Shown here piece after piece: positions 23,109-34,039 of a stretch of DNA of 64,000 bases. The DNA is taken from positions 1 to 64,000 of the forward strand of contig JALBUN010000023.1 in NCBI GenBank assembly GCA_025174535.1, given 5' to 3'. The stretch's first letter is position 1. Each line of letters opens with the position of its first letter. Position numbers and translations under genes: made by a program. Origin of the DNA: Cantharellus purpuraceus (lineage: Eukaryota; Basidiomycota; Agaricomycetes; Cantharellales; Hydnaceae). Below the pieces are notes generated by a model. It worked only from the letters and a program-made list of their open reading frames with translations, did not search any database and was not told where the DNA came from.

Positions 23109-23113
23109 TTATA
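23109..23113 (-). promoter_or_regulatory. TATA box of the repeat-precursor gene
   Basis: CCATATAAG on the minus strand, about 40-55 nt upstream of the two in-frame ATGs. It implies a short leader and favours 23071 as the first ATG in the mRNA. Confidence 0.5.
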
Positions 23114-24008
23114 TGGCGCGCGGGCAGGTTCTCGTATTCTTTACCCCAAATGAGAATTTTGAAAAATAATACCTTTGATTGGGAGTAAACTATAAACCGT
23201 TGTATTAGCGCCACCATGTGCGCCTGGCTTACATCAGCCTTCTTCACAACTTCTTAGCCTCGTTCGCTCTGAATGGGCTCATTTACTCACCGACTTTCTG
23301 TCCGCAGATGTATTTAAAACTTGATAGGAGGGACTACTATAGCCACTGCCAATTCGGACAACTTGAATGGGGAAACAATGAGACAAGCTGCCGAAACAAC
23401 CTTGAGGCTGCTTCTACAAGAGATGCATGTCACGGTGACACCGTGTGAGACTCATTGATACATTCACCCCGAGTCACACTCATCACATCATTTAGAATCC
23501 AGCCACTCTTTGGAAACCCGCGAGGCTCAGCTTCTTTTACACAGTCTACCGATAACCTCGGCGCCACCGAATTTCAGGTCCTTTTTCCCTTCCTCGACTC
23601 CGGTAGTACCCACGCAGCCTTCCGGTTGATCTTCTATACATGACAATCTGGGAAATTCCCCTTTTCTTACGCTCCGCAAGTAGCTCTACCCTGCGGAACT
23701 CCTATCCCGGCAAGACCCTTCGACGCCACAACTATGGGATCGTCTCGCCGTCTCCGGAACCTGCCAAATCTATTCAATAAATACTATACATGTTGCAATG
23801 TCTGATATACTGCTTCGAATTCTACTGCCGACTCCTGCCGAGAGTCCTGGACTTCAGACAGTCGTCAGCCCTGCTCTTCCCGCTGAGTTTCTCGCAGAAC
23901 GACTCGGTCTCATCGATAAACGTAGGTATATAATCGAGACACGATAGACGCTCATTGGCTTGTTCTTGCGGAGTGATAGCAACACTAATTGCTATTTTGT
24001 TAGAAGTC
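23114..24008. promoter_or_regulatory. Divergent intergenic region between repeat precursor and UstYa-like gene
   Basis: The two genes point away from each other across about 0.9 kb. No credible coding sequence was seen inside: frames at 23218-23448 and 23455-23643 lack any feature. A shared bidirectional promoter is an inference from geometry. Confidence 0.4.
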
Positions 24009-24665
24009 ATGGCACGATATGGCAAAGCGTCTCTTATGGGGCTATTCTATCTCATCGCGGGTATTAGCAATCTTGTAATCCTATTGGGAACAGCGCACAG
24101 GATGCTTTCCACGGAGAATGCGCGGTCATACAGTAAGCGCATAGTTCTCAACAGAGCAGGTCAAAACCTCAGATGGGCGGCAGGCTACCTTGGCTCCGAC
24201 TTTCCCATTGAAATTCCTGCTGGTTCAGTCCCCACAGTCGAAATCACTTTTCACGAGGTATCTCGCTTCAGTCTCTCCGATTATGATACACGACGAAATT
24301 GGAAGACACTCCTTACAAATCAATTCGGCACAGGCTTTCAACATCTTGGCCCCTATCACTTCCGTTTTATTTCAGGCGCATACCATTCCCTCCATTGCGT
24401 GTACAACGCACAATTAGCATTTGACAGACCCCATCATCGTGAACATCCGGACCGCCACCTGGCCCATTGCTTATTATATATGCAACAGCTCTTCCTCTGC
24501 AATGCAGACATGACCCTTGAAGAGGGTGATTTTATGGCGCGGAACATTACAACAGATCGTGTTGGAACAACACGACGATGTAGAGATTGGTCAACGGTGG
24601 CAGCTTGGGTGAATGAAAATTCTAGAGGGTGGCTTAAATACAATGGAGTGGATCTCGAGATATGA
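24009..24665 (+). CDS. UstYa-family (DUF3328-like) membrane protein
   Basis: Single-exon, 218 aa. The ATG at 24009 is the first real ATG; the longer frame begins with TTG. A TM helix at residues 7-28 (ASLMGLFYLIAGISNLVILLG) is followed by a lumenal domain with the two hallmark motifs: HSLHC at 126-130 and HLAHC at 150-154, the second followed by LLYMQQLFLCNADMTLE, as in UstYa proteins (HxxHCxxxLRQxxxCxAD). UstYa homologues catalyse oxidative cyclisation or oxidation of KEX2-released peptides in ascomycete dikaritin RiPP pathways. Their roles in basidiomycetes are mostly unknown. It is divergent from the repeat-precursor gene next door, which is the strongest contextual hint of a shared pathway. 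The family call is from motifs; the substrate is inferred. Confidence 0.85.
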   Translation: MARYGKASLMGLFYLIAGISNLVILLGTAHRMLSTENARSYSKRIVLNRAGQNLRWAAGYLGSDFPIEIPAGSVPTVEITFHEVSRFSLSDYDTRRNWKTLLTNQFGTGFQHLGPYHFRFISGAYHSLHCVYNAQLAFDRPHHREHPDRHLAHCLLYMQQLFLCNADMTLEEGDFMARNITTDRVGTTRRCRDWSTVAAWVNENSRGWLKYNGVDLEI

Positions 24666-25945
24666 TTCTCAAAGGGATAGACACACCTTCGTATTTCTGG
24701 TGTAATTTTCCGGGGCTAAATGTTCACTACCCTTGCAATATTTCCATTGGGGACCCTGCAATCACGGGACCATAGCGACCGCTATGGAATTCCTTCATAC
24801 TATAATGGCCATTTTGGCCACTTTTTGCGCTGGTAATATGAAATTGGAAGGAGATGGCCGGAGATCCGCAAGATGTATCTCACCTCACTTCCATACTTGT
24901 CGAAATTCCTACCCACAGATCACAGCTCCCCTTACCATTGTTTTCTGTTCTTCCTTGGTCGACGGGCAAGCCTCCGGTTATTATTCATGCCCAGTGTGTT
25001 AATTTGGTCTCAAAGGCATATATGTACACGATCCAGATTTACGAAGGGAAAATTTTTAGCTGGTTCTTATTGCATTCACGATTTGGTATTATAGTCATGA
25101 AGTTCGCTTGAAACTCTCAACCAGAGAGTTACAAGTCCAAAACAAGATATATGCTCATGGAAGACACCTAGCTCCATTTTACACAAAGAGGTTAATTTAT
25201 CAAAGTAATTCCAGTGATCTAGCGAACTATTGTATGTGAGCTTTCAAGCTTTACTGAGATGTTCCACGTGCAGCATTGGATCTGAGGTAATTAGATACCA
25301 CGTGTACGGTGATGCGGAGATCAATCAGCAGGTTTATTCTTATATCATTTGTGGCGTCGTGGCGCCGGTGTGCAGTGCTTCGGAGATCACCGACCAAACA
25401 GCATGTTGATGGTTCCATATCCAAAGTCACACGATGAGTTGAACAGCTCCTCCTGTATGTGACGGGCGATATCAAGTACTGATGCACGAATAAGGATTCG
25501 TAACAGAGGTGCCGTCGCTATTGTTTAAGTGCTTCGGGTCGGCAAACTCCCTTCCGAAGGCCTGTGCCAGGAAGCGTGAGCAATGTCCGCGAAGGTTGTT
25601 TTGTGACTATCCGAGTCGTGGGTCGGATGCCACGATGCCCCGCTGGGACCAATGAAGCATTCCGGTGTGATTGTCCATTTCCCGCAAGAAGCAATCGGAG
25701 TTATCCGGAGCCCGATCAACCATACGAACCATGTTAAGTCTGTACTTATAGCCATCCAATAGGTATCTTATTCTCCGCAGTGCAGTGGCAGTGCAGAACT
25801 TATACAGAATTCAAAAACAATGGAACCCGAAACTGAAGCTGAAATCTCACACATGCATATTTAGCTGCCTAGGAATTTAATACAACCGGTATATATGTGA
25901 TTACATATGAACGTTGGGTAATCACTCCATACCGTCAAGACTACC
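24666..25945. other. Intergenic, no gene recognised
   Basis: Small frames at 24733-25111 (+) and 25251-25755 (-) show no domain. A short palindrome, ccatagcg-ac-cgctatgg, lies at about 24771-24788. It could be downstream sequence or a decayed gene. Confidence 0.35.
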
Positions 25946-26943
25946 ATGCTCGGACGTTTTCGCGCGTCGCAATATCGTTACAGTCGTCTTTCGCCTACGG
26001 GCGATAAGGGCGACGACACCTTGTCCTCGCATGACAGCACAGATGAGCTGACTCACCACCTAGCCCCGTCCAGGAAACCTCGCATTCCTCTCTATGCCAC
26101 GGCTGTTTGCGTGCTCTGCACAATCACAAACCTTTGCATTCTTATTTACACTTGGTCACACCCGTCTACCGTAAACCTCAGCCTGTATGAACTGCAGTCG
26201 CCTTTGCGCACTGACTTGACTAATCTTCGCCGTCCGAGCCAATTTCTGGGACTAGATAAGGTCGAACGACCATCCCCACCAATCCACAAGGAGATCATCA
26301 ACTTTCCATTCATCGTTGGACGAGTTGACAGGGCGCATCCTCGAAGAGTGGTCACTGGTGGACGGGGGAGTCACAGAATATCTATGAGCGGCATCGAGGC
26401 GAGGAAGGTTGAAGCGAAGGGGAGTGTGAGTCGCTGTGTTGTCCCATGCCCTTGAGGGCTCTAAATATCTCCACTAGATTGAAACCGTCATCCAATTTCG
26501 TGTGATTGATTGGGGAATGGAATTATGCACCCTTCGTATCCGTTTACCCAGCAAAAGTGACACTCGTTTCAACTCTAATGTCACCCTCGACGATGACCAC
26601 AATGCCATTGAAATCTACCGTCTCGAATCCAACTCTCTCCTCCATCTTGATTCTCTCACATTCCATACACGTCCTCGAAAGAGCGAGAAGCTTGGCACCA
26701 TCAAAGCTGTCTATAACATGGATTGGAATTACGACTTCCCGTGCAAAATGGACACTCTCCACGCGTTTACCCTTGTTCCGAGCAATGATAAGACCAGTGT
26801 CGGGTGGTGGCAGGACAAGCAAGCAGAGTACCCTGGTGAGTGCTCTTTTCTTTCTTGGAGACGTTACTGTTATGAAATGCGTATCGGCCTGACTATTACG
26901 AACGCCTACAGCCGTGTATATTATTCAACATTCGACAATATAA
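25946..26943 (+). CDS. Type-II membrane protein of an unnamed Agaricomycete family
   Basis: Three exons, 25946-26425, 26478-26835 and 26912-26943, give 289 aa in frame. The N-terminal cytosolic tail (MLGRFRASQYRYSRLSP) precedes a TM helix at about residues 51-70 (LYATAVCVLCTITNLCILIYTW). Then come the box LRRPSQFLGLDKV, a PP..E..NFPF..GRVDRAHPRRV block, and a domain starting TVIQFRVIDWGMELC with HLDSLTFHTRPRKSEKLG, DFPCKMDTLHAF and WWQD, ending AVYIIQHSTI. The same layout occurs in the N-terminal half of the gene at 29856. I have seen this architecture repeatedly in Agaricomycetes but know of no assigned function. Gene order places it between the UstYa-like and peptidase genes. Confidence 0.75.
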
Positions 26944-27337
26944 AAAAAGTACATGTTGACCTAATAGAGCTGAATAGAAATGTTATGTCTTTCCACGCAC
27001 TGGTAACTGCATTGTGCCATCAACATGCCATTAACAGAAAAACCAAAACCAACTATTATCCATTGTGACTGAGTCGCTACACTATCTGCGTATAATTCCT
27101 ATTAGATAGTCGCTATAGTTTTGTATTTCAAAGGGATATCGCCGCCACCGGGATCACATCGGGCATGGCATCCAGTCAGTGAATAGTTCGTATATGAATG
27201 TCCTCTTGGCCAGAAAGTATAACCCAACAGCATTCAGAATAGCCACTTACAATTATAGTGAGACACTATTATCTCAAGAAAAAGGTCATTCATCCACTAG
27301 CTAAGCCTTATTGTACCCGACATCGTTTACAAACTAT

Positions 27338-29643
27338 TCACCATGCCTTATTGTCCAATCCTAGCACTTCGTTGAAGAACACCAACTGTCTCTCCAGGGC
27401 CGTCTGGATCGTGGATGCGTACCTCCAACCGTGCCCCTCATCGGGGAAGAGAATAAGGTCCACCTTCCCACCATTCCTTTTAATTGTGTCCACCATGATT
27501 ATCATCTGTTCTGCGGGAACAACGGTATCTTTCTCTCCTTGTAGAACCTAGATACACCCCCATAAAAAAAGTGTGACACGAAAACTAGGAACTCGTTGGA
27601 AACTTACCAACAAGGGCATCTTGATCTTATCCGCATGGTAGATGGGACTTCTCTCTCGCCACACGCTCTCACATTCCTCCCACGGGCCTCCCATCAACCG
27701 ATCGCAAAGGTAATACTCAAACTTATGTAGTATCTCATCCAACCTCCTCATATCACTCACCCCATAATGCGGCGAGCCAGCTGCAAACGCTGTAGGCAAT
27801 GTGGTTGCAATCTGCAGTACAGTATATCCACCGGCTGAGCCACCGTGCACAACGGCGCGGTTGGAGTCGACGAGACCCAGTTCGTCGAGCTTGAGAACGC
27901 TTTGATATGTATCTTCGACATCAAGCACTCCCCATTTCCCGTCAAGACTTTCACGGAAAGCGCGACCAAATCCAGAGGAACCGCCATAATTGATGTCAAC
28001 GCTGTAACCGTTTAGGGTTAGTCTTCGATTATCTTATGATTAGTAACTCACTATGCCCATCCCCTAGAGGTGAAAAATTGCTTTGACCAATCTAGGTTTG
28101 CAGGTGCCATGAGAGGGGGTCCCCCATGAATGTATACAACCACTGGGGGCTTTTCATCGCCGAACCCCTGGTAATGTGGATTCTTCGGTGCATAGTAGGT
28201 GATATGGCAAGTGCGAGTATCTGGAGGTAATATGACAGCTTTATACTCTCCCACGGAAATAAAGGACGACGGCAAGTCATCGCTTTCAGGGGAAGGAATG
28301 AGCGATTTAAATTGAGGTTTGCCATTAGCATCGATGGTGAGCTCTGTGAGGACCTCTGGCGCATCCGCGGGCTGACCTAGCATGACAACTTTCCCTTGTC
28401 CGTTACCGTGCACGTATTGGATATTTGCATACGGCGTCTGGACCACGGATTGTGTCCCTTGCGCGACATCACAAATGTACAGCTTTGAGCGACCGTTAAA
28501 GTATGAAAGAAAGACGAGCTTCGTTGAGGTTAGTGCACCAGATCCATGGCGAGATAAGTACCACTGAACAGCTCCAAATTCCTCTACCACAGGCTGAGAG
28601 AAAAGTGGGTATGCTTTGCCGGTCTCGGCGGGATTAGAAGGGTTAAAGGTGAAATACCATGGGTTGTGATACCCGCTGATGTCTGAATTAAAGAATATGC
28701 TGTTGTTCGATGCCCAATTAGGATCTACCGCAGAAACAGCCTCGTGCTTTCCCGCTACGTGGATCATTTGACCAACCTCTAGCCTTTGTCCATCAGTTGA
28801 GATGCTGATTGGAGCTATAATGATTTGAGCACTTTGGAAAGGAAATTCGGGGAAATCCCTATCTGCGATATGAGTTGTAAGCCCCAGGACAGTAGAACAC
28901 ATGTTACCATTGCTGCCAGACAAGGAATTGCCCATCGGGGCTGAACTTTGCACAGGAGTAAAAGTCGGCACCTTCAATTAGCTTCGTCACGGAAGAAGTC
29001 ACCGCATTAATAAGGACAAGATATGTCAAGACTTTCGCTGGATGGGGATCGGTGTGATCTTCTACTGTACACACAATAAGCTCTGGATGCTTTGGATGGA
29101 CGGTGAAATCTGCAAAGCGTTGGACAGGATTTTCTATTCCATTTGTCAGCCTGGTGGAATGAAGAAATCTGGAGCTCCTCCTGACCTGGAGTGATAGGGG
29201 TGGGTTTCCTTCCTTTGGTCGTTTTATACACTCGGCGGTCTTGCATGTGCGAAAAGTATATCACATCCCCAAACACCGTGGATGCGGCACCACCGTACTC
29301 GTGAACCTGAGTACGAGCATCCCACGAAGCATCGAAAACGTCTTGACCATCGGATGCGTCAACAATGGCCGACCTGCCGTCTTTTCGTGTGACCATGAGT
29401 CAAATCTATGTGTTGACATTCGTTCCTTTAACTCACTCTCTTTCGGACGTTTTTGTGCAACATAAACCTTGGACGTGACTGCATCCAAGAGCACATCTTC
29501 AATGCCCGCAGAAAGACTCTAAGCCAGTGGAAGTAATGAATACCGGCGAGCGTTATAGGCAAGTGTTACATCCGAACCTGTGTAGCCACTGCTTGAGCAG
29601 TGATCGGTGAGATCCAGTTTCCGTAGCGCGCCGTGTTTATCAT
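27338..29643 (-). CDS. S9-family serine peptidase (prolyl oligopeptidase / acylaminoacyl peptidase type)
   Basis: Start ATG 29641-29643 (MINTARYGNWISPITAQAVA); the YGxWxSPITA N-terminus is typical. The beta-propeller part includes WDARTQVHEYGGAA, RFADFTVHPKHPELIV and FSPDGQFLVWQQWD, the last joined by an intron with donor GTAACA. The alpha/beta-hydrolase part has VVVYIHGGP, the nucleophile motif HGGSAGGYT, the acid residue in LQGEKDTVVP and the catalytic His in PDEGHGW. It ends LGLDNKAW, stop 27338-27340. All three catalytic residues are present, so it should be active. No signal peptide is seen, so it is probably cytosolic. It is convergent with the 25946 gene and divergent from the 29856 gene, sharing a 212-bp upstream region with the latter. 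It could trim or recycle peptides of this locus, or be an unrelated peptidase. Confidence 0.85.
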
Positions 29644-29855
29644 GGAATCTACGACAGTGCAGGGATAAGGCACAATTACAAGGTTATTTAAACAGTAATC
29701 GTGGGAATGTACCCCAACGGGCTCGGCCGGCTTTGTCGACTCGTAAATATTTCTTCTAATTGACAATTGAGTGCCGTTAACCATCACTTCCCCAGGAAGC
29801 AGGTTTACATAATTAGTTGCTGGCTGTTTCCGGCCCCGTGTCTCTTCTGTCTGTC
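29644..29855. promoter_or_regulatory. 212-bp divergent promoter region
   Basis: The ATG of the S9 peptidase (minus) and the ATG of the UstYa-fusion gene (plus) flank this segment, so both promoters must lie here or overlap. No specific factor site is assigned. Confidence 0.45.
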
Positions 29856-31368
29856 ATGTCTTCAGAATGTAGCTCACCATCTACAAAGGAGAATACATAT
29901 GTCGACAGTGGTGGGAGTGAAGTCAAGCCATGTAAGTGCACTTCCGATCGTTTGAAATTTATTTTCACCATGACACGAAATTTCGCACAGCAAAATCATT
30001 GACGTTTGCCATTGTGTGCATTATATGTACCATCGCCAATTTCTACGTTTTCAATGCCATGGCACCACCAAAGGCCATGACCTTTCGGGACGTTGCAAGA
30101 CTCAGGCGTCCGAGTCCATTTATTGGTCTTGACGAGGTCGGCGATCGTTCACGGAAGCCTCTCCTGATATACCCCAAAATCTTGTCCAAAATCAACCAAG
30201 CTGACCCTGGACGTGTATACGGAGACGATGCAGATGAATTTTCTGTGTGGGAAGAATTCGTCCCACCCGTTGATAGGGAATTCAAAGTAACCCCTATGGT
30301 GAGAACTAGAATGAAGTAAAGAGTGTAGCCATGATAACTTCTTCATCGAAGATATCAACAGTCGTCGAGTTCAGATCCATTGACTACAGAATGGAAACCT
30401 GCGAGCTCCTTCTCACTACGCCCCCGGTTATGAACTCGGATTCGTCCTTCCACTTGGGTTCTGGAGACAATCGAGTCAACTTATGGAGATTGAATGTATC
30501 ATATCCTATGGACCTGCAGACGCTGTCGTGGACCACCCGACCACCCCGAGCGCGCAGGCTTGACACAATTGCTATCACGCCCGGGATGAATTATAGCTAT
30601 CAATTTCCGTGCCCATCAGACTCCCTCCATGCATTTGAGTTCAGCGCTACGGGGGATTCCATTGATGTCGAATGGTCGCAGAACCACAGCGATCCCAATC
30701 CTGGTGAGGTTCTCGATTACAATTGTGCTCTCAGAATCAATGACCGGTATAATTTAGCGGTGGTAGTAATGCAGCATGCCAGCACTGGGGGCTCTGGTCA
30801 TAAATCCCCCTCAAGACCAACGCGAGAACGCAATACAACAGATAAATACGAAAGTAAGTTGTTAATGCTTTATATGAATGTGCTACGACCTCACTAGGGT
30901 AACATAAACTTCATTGATCCAGCTAACCCCATACTCTCCTGGTCTATCCCTGAGCCACAGCACGTCGCTATGCGGATTATCCCTTGGACATCATACTATG
31001 AATTGGGCTCTGAAGCATGGAAGCGATTACTCCCTTCGAGTGGACATGTCATTCATCTTACTGATCCTGATGGCACAGTGAGCACTCACACAGTCGCCAT
31101 GTTCCACCAGTTGCGTTGCCTCGATATTTTGCAGCAGTCTTATTTGGATGAAGGAAGCCATCGGACGTCGCCTCTCGCACAACACTGTCTGAACTACATT
31201 AGGCAGACCTTGCTCTGCCAAATGGACTTGAGGAATGAAGAGCAAGGTTCGCATCCCACGAACAATGGGGCAGATGCCTTGTGCTATGATTGGGAACCCA
31301 TATATGAAGAGGCTAAAAGGAATTATGCGGCGTACATGCACTACACTTCTCGGGCGCAGAGCACCTAA
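29856..31368 (+). CDS. Fusion: unnamed type-II membrane family plus UstYa-like domain
   Basis: Exons 29856-29931, 29991-30298, 30352-30703, 30758-30853 and 30923-31368 stay in one frame (425 aa). The N-terminal half mirrors the gene at 25946: TM helix SLTFAIVCIICTIANFYVF, box LRRPSPFIGLDEV, ISTVVEFRSIDYRMETC, LSWTTRPPRARRLD, FPCPSDSLHAFEF. Where that gene stops after VYIIQHSTI, this one continues through VVVMQHASTGG and a linker into LSWSIPEPQHVAMRI and a UstYa-like region: VAMFHQLRCLDILQQ and LAQHCLNYIRQTLLCQMDL. Both HxxHC motifs are degenerate (HQLRC, LAQHC), so catalysis is doubtful. It may be a true two-domain protein or two genes misread as one. The linker has no TM helix and no stop, which favours fusion. 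Confidence 0.7.
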
Positions 31369-32713
31369 ACATGATCATAATTTATCAAAGGCCGAGGTTG
31401 AAATCGTTGATTATTACTTCCGGCACATTTTTCCCAACAAAAAGAAGAGCAATTTAAGGTGTTAGCCACACCTCGCCATGCATTAATTATTATGAGTGCC
31501 TGATGGGCAATAAACTTCGCGTTGAAATCAATCTCGGTGGGAACTGTTTGATGAGGCGTGTGGATAGCAACGTATGGGTCTTTTGCGCCTCCACACAGGT
31601 ACTGTGATGCATCAGGAAAACGTAAAGTCACATATTCAGGTGCCATAGCGGGAAAGCTATGTTTCCTCCAATCACCATCAAAGAACCAGGTAGAGCCAGG
31701 TAAAGCCAGACATACCTATCGCGGTTCATTTTCCCAAGTACGGTGTGGCAGTACGGGAACATGATAAACCGCCTCATCAACTCTATTTTAGACGTGGTTT
31801 GGGCTACCTATGGCTGCTTTCCATGTAATTGGCGTCCGGCTTGAAATTAATGCCAAATGGTCCTAGGTTCAGTGCGTGCGTCAGATCCAACGTCCTCACA
31901 GACATGGTCATTGCATTTCGGTATCAGTGCCATGATGACAGCCTCGAGATTTCCCATCATTCTGATGGCTTATTGATACCTCCGCCATGTAGCAGTAGTC
32001 TGATGCTGTGGATGGTGCGCCCCAAAATGCACTCTAGCAAGATCGTATTAGCCTGACTGTAGATGATCAGGTAGCCTGAGCTCCACTAACATCGAGGAAA
32101 AATTTGTTGAATTTGTAAGTGTTTGCCAGTGGAGGTCCGATGTCGCTGAAAGGCCGTCGACTGTTTCAAGCACTGCCCCCCTGAACATGCTGAACTACGA
32201 GGTTCGCCCGCTACGATCGTGGGTCCTGAAGCCTTGATTTGTGCAAATGATAGAAGATCTGTTGTTTTCTCCACTATCCAAACGGATCACTATATCTGAC
32301 AGTCGAAGCTTATGAGTTCTGACGTTGCATTGGGACATTATGCGAGTTTGTGACGGTACCGGAAGGAGGGTTCTGCGAGCCAAAGAAGAGCCGAATTTGA
32401 AACCGTGTCACGAGGACCACTCCTTGACCAGTAACGAGGCGGATGCAATTACGCGAGGCTTCTTGTGTCGCACATGAGGTGCCTTTTAGATGCCTTACAG
32501 GGTACGCCGCACATAGCATGGGAACACTCAGCTCTTGATAATCGCTTGGCCTCGCTAAGGTGGCGCTACTTTCCCTCATATATTCAATCCTTCTCTGAGC
32601 GCTTAACGACTCGGACCTGCTCACGCGGCTTCACCAGGCGCCGTGCAGTGCACTTAGTACTCTTCCTCTCCCATTTAGCTTCACCTTTAGCTCAAGAGGT
32701 TTTATGAGAGACC
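31369..32713 (-). other. Possible unidentified gene (minus) beside the peptide locus
   Basis: Coding-like minus segments: SVRTLDLTHALNLGPFG (about 31910-31830), then STWFFDGDWRKHSFPAMAPE, YVTLRFPDASQYLCGG and VPTEIDFNAKFIAHQALIII (about 31700-31450), which read continuously. Exon joins were not settled and no family is recognised. 32060-32713 shows only overlapping unassigned frames. Confidence 0.35.
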
Positions 32714-34039
32714 ATGTCTAGCGCACCTTACTATGGTCCTGTCAACGAGACCGCTTCAGATATATTCCTCGAGAAGACATTTCTGATTAGTGGATACTTG
32801 ACAGCCTTGGGATTTGGTGAGCCTCTATCACCGCAGCCTATCGTTCTGTACCGTTAGACATGTTACCTAGGTGTACAGCTGGTGCTTTATATCGCGTGCA
32901 TGCGGATCCTGTGGAGGGTTGGAAGCCGCAGTGGCTTCACCTACTTCCTTCTCTTCTATATAACCTTGCTATGCAGTATGAACACCATCTGGACTGCCAC
33001 ATCGGCAGTTGGGCTTCAACTCACGTTCATTGACAATCGGAATTATCCAGGAGGTGTCATTGGTTTTCTAGACGTGGAGTTCGCCCTGCCCAGTAACGTC
33101 GCGTCCTTGACTTCGTATATTATTGGAAATGTATTGGCAGACGCATTGCTAGTAAGTTCACGCGTTTATGATGATTCACATTTTGACCGTTACTTGAGCA
33201 GCTATGGCGTTGTCGGGTCATTTGGTCAGCCTCATTGGGTGCAAAGGGCGACTACCTGATGATTTTTCCTTCTCTCATACTCCTAGCATCGTTAGGTTAG
33301 TCACATCCGGTGCTACTTCGTTGCTTGGACCAACCCACTTTGAATTTGTATAGCAATGGGGATTGCCTTTGATATTGAAACGGCGTCGCCTGATGGTTTA
33401 TTTGGTTCTACAACCGCATCGTTTGCCATTCCATACTTTGCCATTTCATTATCTCTCAACATCATTCTCACCTTAATGATTGCGGGTCGAATTTGGTATT
33501 ATCAACGAAGTGTCGAGTCCGCTATTGGGGGCGACTTTGCGGTGCATTACACATCCATCACGACGATGTTTGTCGAGTCCGCAGCCATATACTCCGCAGT
33601 CTCTCTTCTCCTATTGATCACCTTCACCCTGGGCAACCCGATCAACCAAATATGGCTGGGCATTGCTCCCTCTGTGCAGGTAATCTCTCAAAATCTTACG
33701 TACTTAATTCAGACCCTAATGTGCATGCCTTTGTTTTAGCTAATCACGAGCTATTTGATCATCTATCGTGTCGCGGAAGGCCGTGCATGGAGTGCGGATA
33801 CAATCACAAAAACAAACGGCCATACAGCACCGGTCTTCCGTCGTCCCGCTTTCACCATTACCCGTGGGTTGACAACCCAAGATACTGCTCCCAGTAGCAC
33901 AGTTCCTGACATTCCCCTTGATGGAATTACAACAAAGACCGATTCTGGCGATAAGAATAACACTGTCCACGTTGTGCGCACTGCACAGACTTCGAGTAAC
34001 GCGGGATCAACTGAGTGGAACTACCAAGAGGGGGTGTAA
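32714..34039 (+). CDS. Multi-pass (7TM-like) membrane protein, hypothetical
   Basis: Start ATG 32714 (MSSAPYYGPVNETASD). The first intron, with donor GTGAGC after GFG, joins VQLVLYIACMRILWRV. Later exons encode FTYFLLFYITLLCSMNTIW, PSNVASLTSYIIGNVLADALL, IFPSLILLASL, ASFAIPYFAISLSLNIILT, FVESAAIYSAVSLLLLITFTL and LITSYLIIYRVAEGRAW. A hydrophilic, Thr-rich tail ends NYQEGV at 34039. The pattern of about seven hydrophobic helices with a cytosolic tail is common among uncharacterised Agaricomycete membrane proteins and may be receptor-like. No ligand or G-protein motif was identified. Intron borders are approximate. Confidence 0.65.

Noticed and set aside
23955..24008. N-terminal extension of the UstYa-like protein with an extra hydrophobic segment
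   Set aside because: It begins at a TTG codon; the ATG at 24009 leaves the expected single TM anchor.
21244..31368. Calling the locus a dikaritin (ustiloxin-type) cluster
   Set aside because: The repeats lack Tyr, no tyrosinase or methyltransferase gene is present, and UstYa-like genes are numerous in basidiomycetes.
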